The notes under the pieces are model-generated. The model searched no databases. It was not told the DNA's origin and saw only the letters and a list, made by a program, of their open reading frames with translations. The position numbers were made by a program, and so were the translations under genes. Shown here piece by piece: positions 1 through 4,956 of a stretch of DNA of 23,431 nucleotides (its first letter is position 1; every line of letters starts with the position of its first letter). The DNA comes from Clostridia bacterium (GTDB lineage Bacteria; Bacillota; Clostridia; Christensenellales; CAG-314): contig JAFQWS010000093.1 of NCBI GenBank assembly GCA_017407305.1, forward strand, positions 1 to 23,431, written 5' to 3'.

Positions 1-1073
1 GCCGCCACTCTGCCACCTGGTGCCATAGAATAAATCATATGAAGTAAGAAAGCCCAGTCACCTTTACTTGCAGGTGGCACGCCGATATCAAAACGATGAT
101 ATCTATCAAGGCTTGCCTCCATTTTGAACTCAACTTTCTTTTTACCTTTGATATCTTCATCCCCTACAGCCTCACCACCAGGGTTAAAGCCTTGCGCCCA
201 TTTATCCTTGCTAAACGGCATATTTGCAACGATACAATCAAATTGCATTAAGTTGCCATCACTATCAAGGTGTTGCGGATTTGCAAGCGTATCCCCCCAA
301 GCAATTTTAGCGTCCATAACGTTATGGATAAACATATTCATTCTCGCCATACTGATAGACGAGTTGGTAAGTTCTTGTCCATAAATTTGGACTTTGTCAA
401 AACCACCTTTTCTTGCCGCACGGATAAGTAACGAACCAGAACCACAAGTCGGGTCGTAAACTCTTTCACCAGGTTTAGGGTCAACGATATTTGCCATTAC
501 TTCAGAAACCTCTTGAGGGGTAAAGAATGACCCTGCCTTTTTACCTGCCATAGTAGCAAAGTCGCCAATCATATACTCGTAAGCATCGCCTACTATGTCG
601 GCAGGAACTCTTCCTTCTTTCACTTCAATTTGGCTAGGTCTTAAATCAAGATTTACGAAATCTTGCAAAAGCGTACGAAGTAACGGATTCTTTTGTTCCT
701 TTTTGCCAAGATTAGCCTCACTATTAAAGTCAATACCACGGAAAATTCCAGCAAGTATCGGATTAGTATTCTCAATGCCGTCAAGAGCCTCGCTTATCTT
801 ATTACCAATGTCAACGGCGTTACGATTCTTGTAAAGATAATCAAAAGTAAATTCTTCCTTCAATACGTAAGGAAGGTTTGCAATCTGTCTTTCAAGTCTT
901 ATCCCGCTATACTCTTTTTCAAGTTGTTCTTTTCTTTCCTTAAAGTTGTCCGATAAATATTTTACGAACAACATTGAAAGCACGTAATCTTTATAGTTAG
1001 ACGCGTCAATCGAATCCCTAAATGTGTCTGCTGCCGCCCAAAGTGTATTTTTTATATCCTCAAAAGTAGTCAT
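1..1073 (-). CDS. hsdM: Type I restriction-modification DNA methyltransferase subunit HsdM (3' end beyond window)
   Basis: Reading from the ATG at 1071-1073, the frame stays open to the window edge (357 codons), so the C-terminus is missing. The N-terminal helical domain (MTTFEDIKNTLWAAADTFRD) is typical of HsdM. SAM-binding motif I is seen as DPTCGSG at residues 207-213 and the catalytic N6-adenine motif as NMPF at 284-287, where the textbook form is NPPF; N-x-P-F variants are tolerated in the family. The product would methylate adenine as part of an HsdM2-HsdS complex. An AGGAG ribosome site sits just upstream, and only 12 bases separate it from the hsdS stop, so it is the third gene of the DUF3892-hsdS-hsdM operon. 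HsdR is not in view and may lie further left. Family assignment is secure; the recognition sequence cannot be inferred. Confidence 0.93.
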   Translation of the reverse strand, partial: MTTFEDIKNTLWAAADTFRDSIDASNYKDYVLSMLFVKYLSDNFKERKEQLEKEYSGIRLERQIANLPYVLKEEFTFDYLYKNRNAVDIGNKISEALDGIENTNPILAGIFRGIDFNSEANLGKKEQKNPLLRTLLQDFVNLDLRPSQIEVKEGRVPADIVGDAYEYMIGDFATMAGKKAGSFFTPQEVSEVMANIVDPKPGERVYDPTCGSGSLLIRAARKGGFDKVQIYGQELTNSSISMARMNMFIHNVMDAKIAWGDTLANPQHLDSDGNLMQFDCIVANMPFSKDKWAQGFNPGGEAVGDEDIKGKKKVEFKMEASLDRYHRFDIGVPPASKGDWAFLLHMIYSMAPGGRVA

Positions 1074-1085
1074 TTTGTTTTCTCC

Positions 1086-1616
1086 TTATTTAACCAAATT
1101 TTTCAATCTGTATTCTAACTGTTGCTTTTCTTTTATAAGTAATTGCTGGTACAGTTTCTTTCTCTCTTTTTCAAGCCACCAAAGTTCGCCAATCGCTTTT
1201 TGTTTTTCAATAGGTGGTAAGCCCCCAACGTCAAACTCGTCAAAACACTTTCGGTTTATTGCCGTTAGTATCGCTCCTGCAGTATCTTTATAGAGCTTAC
1301 TCAAATCCCTTTCCAAGAGATAAGCAAGATATTTTGAATCTATCCTATTGGATGCTCTAACTATTACAAGGTTTTGCCCTATATAAGCATCCATCTTTTC
1401 AGAAATATAATTGACAAACTGCGGTTGTATTCTTTTAATGATTATATCGCCAGTTTCTATCTTACAAGATGGGTTAGTTTTGAATTCGTATTCGGTTTTT
1501 ATTTCAGTTATAACGTTTTCCTCTTGTAAAAATGCTGGATATATCCAGTCAGCCGTTAAATCTACCCCTTTATCAGGGAAAGAAAATATTATTTCTGCTA
1601 TTTCTTTTAATAACAT
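1086..1616 (-). CDS. hsdS: Half-size type I restriction specificity subunit HsdS
   Basis: The 176-residue protein has one target-recognition domain (about residues 1-130, including TGDIIIKRIQPQ and NLVIVRASNRIDSKYLAYLL) followed by one conserved helix (LPPIEKQKAIGELWWLEKERKKL) that ends in a charged coiled coil. Canonical HsdS is about 400 residues with two recognition domains and two helices, so this is half a subunit. From known half-HsdS proteins I infer that two copies pair in the complex and read a palindromic split site. The start ATG at 1616 follows AAGGAGAGG. The gene precedes hsdM, whereas hsdM-hsdS is the commoner order. No stop-interrupted second half is visible up- or downstream, so it is probably a native short form rather than a truncation. 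Weak similarity to a pseudogene cannot be excluded by eye. Confidence 0.8.
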   Translation of the reverse strand: MLLKEIAEIIFSFPDKGVDLTADWIYPAFLQEENVITEIKTEYEFKTNPSCKIETGDIIIKRIQPQFVNYISEKMDAYIGQNLVIVRASNRIDSKYLAYLLERDLSKLYKDTAGAILTAINRKCFDEFDVGGLPPIEKQKAIGELWWLEKERKKLYQQLLIKEKQQLEYRLKNLVK

Positions 1617-1668
1617 TGCCTCTCCTTATTTTAAGCTAGGGGTACTAGGAACCCCGAACTCGTTTTGA

Positions 1669-1950
1669 TTAATCTAATTCGCCAAGATTATCAGCCTTAA
1701 TATTGTTGCCATCTGTTCTTAAGTACTCGTTATCAACAACGTGAACCTCTGCGCCAGACATCCAAACACCATATCTTCTATATTTTGTTTTGACAATAGA
1801 ATTGGGATTATTATTTATGAAAATAATCATTTCACGTTTAGTGCACTTTTTAGATGCTTTTTGGGTTAATACATTTGTCCAATAAACGTTAGTAATGACT
1901 TCACAGCCGTGAATATCTTTGCCTTTTTCAACTTGGTCAATATATAACAT
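1669..1950 (-). CDS. DUF3892 domain protein, first gene of the restriction-modification operon
   Basis: This 93-residue protein of unknown function ends in YLRTDGNNIKADNLGELD, the pattern I associate with DUF3892, and carries a conserved MIIFINNNPNSIVKTKYRR core and VHVVDNEYLRT strand. There is no signal peptide or membrane segment. The ATG at 1948-1950 is preceded by AAGGAG nine bases upstream. Its stop is 52 bases before hsdS, and a small GGGGT/ACCCC hairpin lies in that gap (1639-1655). Being the leader gene of an hsd operon suggests an accessory or regulatory role in restriction-modification, but no function is established from the sequence. The family call rests on memory of the C-terminal motif. 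Confidence 0.7.
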   Translation of the reverse strand: MLYIDQVEKGKDIHGCEVITNVYWTNVLTQKASKKCTKREMIIFINNNPNSIVKTKYRRYGVWMSGAEVHVVDNEYLRTDGNNIKADNLGELD

Positions 1951-1993
1951 AAGCCCTATCTCCTTAATTTACTCGTAAAACAGATGCAAGGTC

Positions 1994-2022
1994 TTGACAT
2001 CCGTCAAATAATATGCTATACT
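1994..2022 (+). promoter_or_regulatory. Near-consensus promoter of a short orphan transcript
   Basis: TTGACA (1994-1999), a 17-base spacer and TATACT (2017-2022) form an almost ideal sigma-70/sigma-A promoter, with predicted start near 2029. It points away from the hsd operon towards a terminator only about 60 bases downstream. A 9-base inverted repeat flanks it: AGATGCAAG at 1982-1990 and CTTGCATCT at 2050-2058. Confidence 0.7.
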
Positions 2023-2035
2023 AAAATTACCACAA
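2008..2035 (-). promoter_or_regulatory. Possible promoter of the DUF3892-hsdS-hsdM operon
   Basis: On the minus strand TTGTGG (2030-2035) and TATTAT (2008-2013) are 16 bases apart and would start transcription near 2001, about 50 bases before the DUF3892 start codon. The elements lie inside the opposing plus-strand promoter (1994-2022), so the two would exclude each other. The -35 is poor. Confidence 0.35.
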
Positions 2036-2096
2036 ATTAGGTGCATATTCTTGCATCTTTCCCTGTATTCCCCTCGTTGGCATACAGGGTTTTTTA
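2029..2096 (+). ncRNA. Candidate small RNA of about 65-70 nt, divergent from the hsd operon
   Basis: A strong promoter (start near 2029) and a strong intrinsic terminator (2061-2096) bracket about 65 bases without a credible protein: the only frame begins with GTG at 2041, has no spaced ribosome site, and would run through the terminator. The RNA would consist of an unstructured 30-base 5' part containing CTTGCATCT followed by the terminator hairpin. The same 9 bases occur near the 5' end of the predicted hsd mRNA on the other strand, so the two RNAs share rather than complement this element. It could instead be a decoy or attenuated leader. I do not recognise a known RNA family. Confidence 0.45.
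2061..2096 (+). terminator. Intrinsic terminator of the 2029 transcript
   Basis: CCCTGTAT (2061-2068) pairs perfectly with ATACAGGG (2082-2089) across a 13-base loop and is followed by TTTTTTA, a classic rho-independent terminator in the plus direction. Confidence 0.8.
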
Positions 2097-2258
2097 TTTT
2101 ACTGCACCTACAGCATGACACACTCATAAACTTTTGTCAAGCCCTTTTGCAAAAATTTCAATATTTATTTTTATGTTTTCGACCTACAGTTATTGTTTTA
2201 TGATTATATTTTATATTTTTGCTTCAGGTTTTGATTTTTAAAGAAGTTGCATAAATAC

Positions 2259-2299
2259 AAAAAAGTCAGTAAAATTATTACAATTTTACTGACTTTTTT
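2259..2299 (-). terminator. Terminator of tRNA-Arg, symmetric and usable in both directions
   Basis: An 18-base perfect inverted repeat (2259-2276 with 2282-2299; core AGTCAGTAAAATT) with A and T runs at the ends encloses a 5-base loop. On the minus strand it begins at the last base of the tRNA CCA end, so it terminates the tRNA transcript and insulates it from the hsd side. Confidence 0.8.
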
Positions 2300-2375
2300 G
2301 GCCTGCCTAAGACGATTCGAACGTCCGACACCCGCCTTAGGAGGGCGGTGCTCTGTCCAGCTGAGCTATAGGCAG
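2299..2375 (-). tRNA. tRNA-Arg (anticodon CCU) with encoded CCA
   Basis: The cloverleaf folds cleanly on the minus strand: acceptor CTGCCTA/TAGGCAG (2369-2375 with 2303-2309), D arm GCTC/GAGC with AGCTGGACA loop, anticodon arm CCGCC/GGCGG with loop CTCCTAA (anticodon CCT in DNA), a 5-base variable loop, and T arm GGACG/CGTCT with TTCGAAT loop. The discriminator G at 2302 is followed by genomic CCA (2299-2301). It decodes AGG (arginine). The upstream promoter is weak by eye: TATAAA lies about 15 bases before the gene with no clear -35. The restriction-modification operon lies beyond its 3' end, a common landing side for islands. Confidence 0.95.
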
Positions 2376-2428
2376 ATATTGAATTTTATAATTCATTTCA
2401 AAAGTTACGAAATGATATGCACTATTCC

Positions 2429-2463
2429 AAAACAATTCCTATTACAATTCCTAGAATTGTTTT
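2429..2463 (+). terminator. Terminator-like hairpin upstream of tRNA-Arg
   Basis: AAAACAATTC (2429-2438) pairs with GAATTGTTTT (2454-2463); a second nearer copy ACAATTC (2444-2450) can compete for the same right arm. A T run follows on the plus strand. No plus-strand gene ends here, so its role is unclear; it may stop antisense transcription between the tRNA and the RNA unit at 2503-2629. The rest of 2376-2500 holds nothing else I can support. Confidence 0.4.
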
Positions 2464-2502
2464 TGATTTTAAGAAACACAATTTATAGTGGTTGCTACCA
2501 TT

Positions 2503-2629
2503 AAAAACACAATACATTGTGCATTTTACTGAGTAGAGTTCACCGTTTAGGATGGGTTTGTTATATCCATTTAACTATGCGGGCAGGGGGTTTGCAAAGT
2601 GCAAACGCAAAAAGGCGCTTCTTTTGCAC
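2503..2629 (-). ncRNA. Candidate structured small RNA of about 125 nt with a tRNA-like segment
   Basis: A strong minus-strand promoter (2636-2664, start near 2629) and an intrinsic terminator (CACAAT at 2516-2521 pairing with ATTGTG at 2508-2513, then TTTTT) define a compact unit with no good ORF. In transcript order it can form GGTGC/GCGCC and GTTTGC/GCAAAC hairpins, then a stretch at 2584-2542 that reads like the 5' half of a tRNA-Arg(CCU). No T arm or 3' acceptor follows. It may be a tRNA-derived regulatory RNA or a dead tRNA locus that kept its promoter. I do not recognise a named RNA family. Confidence 0.45.
2542..2584 (-). pseudogene. tRNA-Arg(CCU)-like 5' half, 3' half missing
   Basis: From base 2584 the minus strand reads GCCCGCA (acceptor-like), TA, then a perfect D arm GTTA/TAAC holding AATGGATA with the invariant GG, then an anticodon-like loop ATCCTAA (anticodon CCT). 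The anticodon stem is mostly unpaired (AACCC against ACGGT) and there is no TTCGA loop or matching acceptor strand before the terminator. This is best read as a truncated, decayed tRNA. It differs in sequence from the intact tRNA-Arg(CCU) 170 bases away, so it is not a simple duplicate. Confidence 0.4.
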
Positions 2630-2635
2630 CTCTTT

Positions 2636-2664
2636 AGTATAATAAAAATTGCTTTTGCCGTCAA
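2636..2664 (-). promoter_or_regulatory. Strong promoter of the 2503-2629 RNA
   Basis: On the minus strand TTGACG (2659-2664), a 17-base spacer and TATACT (2636-2641) are near consensus. The nearest features downstream are the tRNA-like RNA and its terminator. Confidence 0.6.
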
Positions 2665-2736
2665 ACAAAAGTTAAAAAAGAAGGATTTTTGTGTTTAATA
2701 TGACAAAAATATAGTATAATCCTACCAAGAAAAGTA

Positions 2737-2765
2737 AAGACAAAAACTTTAAGGTATAGTATAAT
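2737..2765 (+). promoter_or_regulatory. Likely promoter of the SLC13-type permease
   Basis: TATAAT (2760-2765) with AAGACA 17 bases upstream (2737-2742) would start a 40-base leader before the ATG at 2810. The 11-mer TATAGTATAAT occurs twice, 45 bases apart (2710-2720 and 2755-2765), so a second start or a regulator site is possible. No riboswitch-like fold was seen in the leader. Confidence 0.5.
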
Positions 2766-2809
2766 AACCAGAAAGAAAACTTATTTCCGTTTGACGAAAG
2801 GAGTTAAAA

Positions 2810-4117
2810 ATGATCGTTGCACTTATCTTGTTTGTCATCATGTATGTATTGATGCTTACTTTCCCCAAGTATCGTCCTTGGATTGCATTATCCACAGCCG
2901 TAATTTTCATTATTTTGGGATACTGCAAACTTTTCCAATTGAACATTTTGTCCGCGCTTGGCGCAATTGACTACAACGTGTTGTTGATGATTGGTGGCAC
3001 GATGGGCACAGTCTCTTTGTTTATTGCGAGCAAAATGCCCTCTCGCCTTGCAGAATGGCTCATCACAAAAGTTCCCAACGTTTTGTGGGCAGTAACCGTT
3101 TTGTCCTTGTTTGCCGGAGTAATCAGCGCATTTGTTGACAACGTTGCAACCGTTTTGATGGTCGCACCAATTGGTTTGGAAATTTCGCGCAAACTCAAAA
3201 TTTCTCCTGTGCCGGTAATCATTTGCATTGCAGTATCTTCCAACTTGCAAGGCGCAGCAACCCTTGTTGGTGACACAACAAGCATTTTGCTTGGTGGCTT
3301 TGCAGACATGAACTTCTTGGATTTCTTCTGGATGAACGGTCGCCCCGGCATGTTCTTTGCAACGGAATTGGGCGCACTTGCATCCATTGTTGTTTTGATT
3401 ATTTTGTTCCGCAAGGAAAAACAACCCGTCACTGCAACGGTTGAGACGCAAGTAAACGACTTTTTCCCCACAATTTTGATGCTGGGCACGGTTGTTTTGC
3501 TTATTTTGGCATCTTTCATTCCTGCACCCAACGGTGGCTTTTGGCTTGGTATATACAACTTGCGAAGTGGTTTGATTTGTCTTGCTTTGTGCATCGTGGG
3601 CGTTGTTCGTGCTTGCATCAAAGAAAAAGGCCCTCAACCCCTTAAACAAGTTGTTGCCGATTTGGACACAGACACACTTTTGCTTTTGTGCGGATTGTTC
3701 ATTGTCATTGAAGGTATCACGGCAGCCGGTGTAATTGATGCAATTGCAGACATGTTCTACCAAATTGCAGGCGACAGCCCCTTCTTGCTTTACGTCATGT
3801 TGGTGGGCGTTTCCGTTTTGTTGTCGGCGTTTATCGACAATATTCCTTACGTTGCAACAATGTTGCCCGTTGTGCAAAGTTTGGCAGGACTTATGAACGT
3901 TGAACCTTACGTCTTCTACTTTGGTTTGCTCATTGGCGCAACCTTGGGTGGGAACCTTACCCCCGTTGGCGCATCGGCAAACATCACAGGTATTGGCATT
4001 TTGCGTAAAAATGGCGAAGAAGTTTCCACAATGGATTTCTTGAAAATTGGCGTGCCCTTCACATTGGTTGCCGTACTTGTTGGCTCGGCCTTTGTGTGGC
4101 TGTTCTGGGGCGTTTAA
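2810..4117 (+). CDS. SLC13/ArsB-type (ion transporter superfamily) permease
   Basis: A 435-residue integral membrane protein with about 10-12 hydrophobic segments and a clear internal two-fold repeat: SAFVDNVATVLMVAP near residue 105 is echoed by SAFIDNIPYVATMLPVV near 340, and GDTTSILLGG near 155 by GGNLTPVGASANITG near 385. These are the signature hairpin motifs of the ArsB/NhaD/SLC13 permeases that exchange anions or dicarboxylates with Na+ or H+. Length matches ArsB (about 430). No arsR or arsC is nearby, so arsenite export is not supported and the substrate is open. The ATG follows AAAGGAG by seven bases. It is monocistronic, with its own promoter and terminator, and transcribed against the replication fork leaving oriC. 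Confidence 0.85.
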   Translation: MIVALILFVIMYVLMLTFPKYRPWIALSTAVIFIILGYCKLFQLNILSALGAIDYNVLLMIGGTMGTVSLFIASKMPSRLAEWLITKVPNVLWAVTVLSLFAGVISAFVDNVATVLMVAPIGLEISRKLKISPVPVIICIAVSSNLQGAATLVGDTTSILLGGFADMNFLDFFWMNGRPGMFFATELGALASIVVLIILFRKEKQPVTATVETQVNDFFPTILMLGTVVLLILASFIPAPNGGFWLGIYNLRSGLICLALCIVGVVRACIKEKGPQPLKQVVADLDTDTLLLLCGLFIVIEGITAAGVIDAIADMFYQIAGDSPFLLYVMLVGVSVLLSAFIDNIPYVATMLPVVQSLAGLMNVEPYVFYFGLLIGATLGGNLTPVGASANITGIGILRKNGEEVSTMDFLKIGVPFTLVAVLVGSAFVWLFWGV

Positions 4118-4132
4118 TTAAAGTAAAACAAT

Positions 4133-4164
4133 AAAAAAGAACCTGCAAAAGCAGGTTCTTTTTT
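4133..4164 (+). terminator. Bidirectional terminator after the permease
   Basis: AAAAAAGAACCTGC (4133-4146) pairs perfectly with GCAGGTTCTTTTTT (4151-4164) around AAAA. Its A and T runs let it serve the permease and also the convergent minus-strand transcript from 4319. Confidence 0.9.
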
Positions 4165-4226
4165 TGGGGGTATCTTTACTCAAAACAAAAATTTGAGCAT
4201 TTTGACAACTTTTGTATCACAAAAAA

Positions 4227-4319
4227 TTATCTTTTTATTTTGAACAACCTAAAAACACTGGTCGTCATCAAAAAAATAATGCCAAAAAATATGCCGAACA
4301 CAAATTTTACAAATTTCAC
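4227..4319 (-). CDS. 30-residue hydrophobic peptide, possible small membrane protein or type I toxin-like peptide
   Basis: A GTG start (4317-4319) preceded by AGAGAGG nine bases upstream opens a 30-codon frame, MKFVKFVFGIFFGIIFLMTT followed by SVFRLFKIKR, ending TAA at 4227-4229. It has a Lys start, one transmembrane helix of about 18 residues and a strongly basic tail. This is the build of small membrane regulators and of type I toxins, but no antisense RNA promoter was identified and I recognise no family. An extended -10 (TGCTATGAT, 4349-4357) lies 30 bases upstream. The gene converges on the permease and shares its terminator. Small size makes chance possible; the good ribosome site and promoter position argue for a real gene. 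Confidence 0.45.
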   Translation of the reverse strand: MKFVKFVFGIFFGIIFLMTTSVFRLFKIKR

Positions 4320-4348
4320 AATGCAACACCTCTCTTGTTGATAATTGC

Positions 4349-4357
4349 ATCATAGCA
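4349..4357 (-). promoter_or_regulatory. Extended -10 promoter for the 30-residue peptide
   Basis: TGCTATGAT on the minus strand matches an extended -10 (TGnTATAAT) and would start transcription near 4342, just before the ribosome site. No good -35 is spaced at 16-18 bases. Confidence 0.35.
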
Positions 4358-4383
4358 CACTTTTGTTGACAATATATGTCATA

Positions 4384-4887
4384 TTAAATTTTGTTTGGCA
4401 CAAAAAAGATTTGGTAGGGAAGGTAAAAAATTGCCACCAAATAAACAAGCACAAGCAAAATGAACAAAACACCGATAATAACGTCCAACGTTCTGTTTGT
4501 TTTGGAGTAGTTGGAAAAATCTTCACCACCGACACTTACTTGGTTGTCAAAATAATTGACCTCTTGCTTTTTGGCCTTTTTGCCCATAAAAAATGTTTTT
4601 AGGGCAATTATGCTGTACACAACGTAGTTGCGACAACCAAAAACCAAAACAAAAAACAAGGCTATGCCCAAAAAGAAAGCCCAAATAAGGTTTTCCGGTT
4701 GCTCTGCAATGTTTTCCACCATAACACACCAAAAGCCTTCCAAAAGAACCGAGCCAACCGACCAAGCAAGGCAAAAGACAATGAGGACAATTTGTCCAAT
4801 CAAACCATTTTTGTGATATCTAAACTCGTCGTTTTGAAAACTATTTCTTAAACTTAACGCTCTTCTTATAAAATCAAAAACTTTCAA
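4384..4887 (-). CDS. Small polytopic membrane protein of unknown function
   Basis: I start this gene at TTG (4885-4887), nine bases after a strong GGAGG, giving 167 residues (MKVFDFIRRALSLRNSFQND). An upstream in-frame ATG at 4929 lies between the -35 and -10 of the gene's own promoter and cannot be used. The protein has an amphipathic N-terminus, three hydrophobic segments (about residues 30-50, 65-90 and 130-155, the first containing LIGQIVLIVFCLAWSVGSVLL), a basic loop FFMGKKAKKQ and a short hydrophilic stretch before the last segment. No catalytic motif or family is recognised. It lies behind the gene at 4957-6249 but has its own promoter. Confidence 0.65.
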   Translation of the reverse strand: MKVFDFIRRALSLRNSFQNDEFRYHKNGLIGQIVLIVFCLAWSVGSVLLEGFWCVMVENIAEQPENLIWAFFLGIALFFVLVFGCRNYVVYSIIALKTFFMGKKAKKQEVNYFDNQVSVGGEDFSNYSKTNRTLDVIIGVLFILLVLVYLVAIFYLPYQIFFVPNKI

Positions 4888-4890
4888 AAT

Positions 4891-4944
4891 AAAAGTCCTC
4901 CGCGTATAGTATTTTGTGCATTTTACCATACAAAGAGGACTTTT
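4891..4944 (-). terminator. Inverted repeat serving as terminator of 4957-6249 and overlapping the next promoter and ribosome site
   Basis: AAAAGTCCTC (4891-4900) and GAGGACTTTT (4935-4944) are perfect 10-base partners separated by 34 bases. In minus-strand readthrough RNA the hairpin is followed by TTTTATTTT, so it can end the upstream gene. Its downstream arm contains the GGAGGAC ribosome site of the 4384-4887 gene, which would be masked in readthrough RNA but free in RNA from the local promoter. Confidence 0.5.
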
Positions 4945-4948
4945 TCAA
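4920..4948 (-). promoter_or_regulatory. Promoter of the 4384-4887 membrane protein gene
   Basis: TTGAAA (4943-4948), a 17-base spacer and TAAAAT (4920-4925) on the minus strand, with predicted start near 4913, 26 bases before the TTG start codon. It decides the choice of start for that gene. Confidence 0.7.
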
Positions 4949-4956
4949 TAGCAATT

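Noticed and set aside
2105..2240. Integrase attachment site beside tRNA-Arg
   Set aside because: No duplicate of the tRNA 3' end was found in the hsd-side sequence that I could read, and no integrase is in view; the island idea remains only a possibility.
2888..3877. 329-codon open frame antisense to the permease
   Set aside because: It is Cys/Asn/Gln-rich and mirrors the hydrophobic permease codons; no ribosome site or promoter. It is an artefact of the strong codon bias of the real gene.
4888..4929. ATG start at 4929 for the small membrane protein
   Set aside because: It lies between the -35 and -10 of the gene's own promoter; the TTG at 4887 has the GGAGG.
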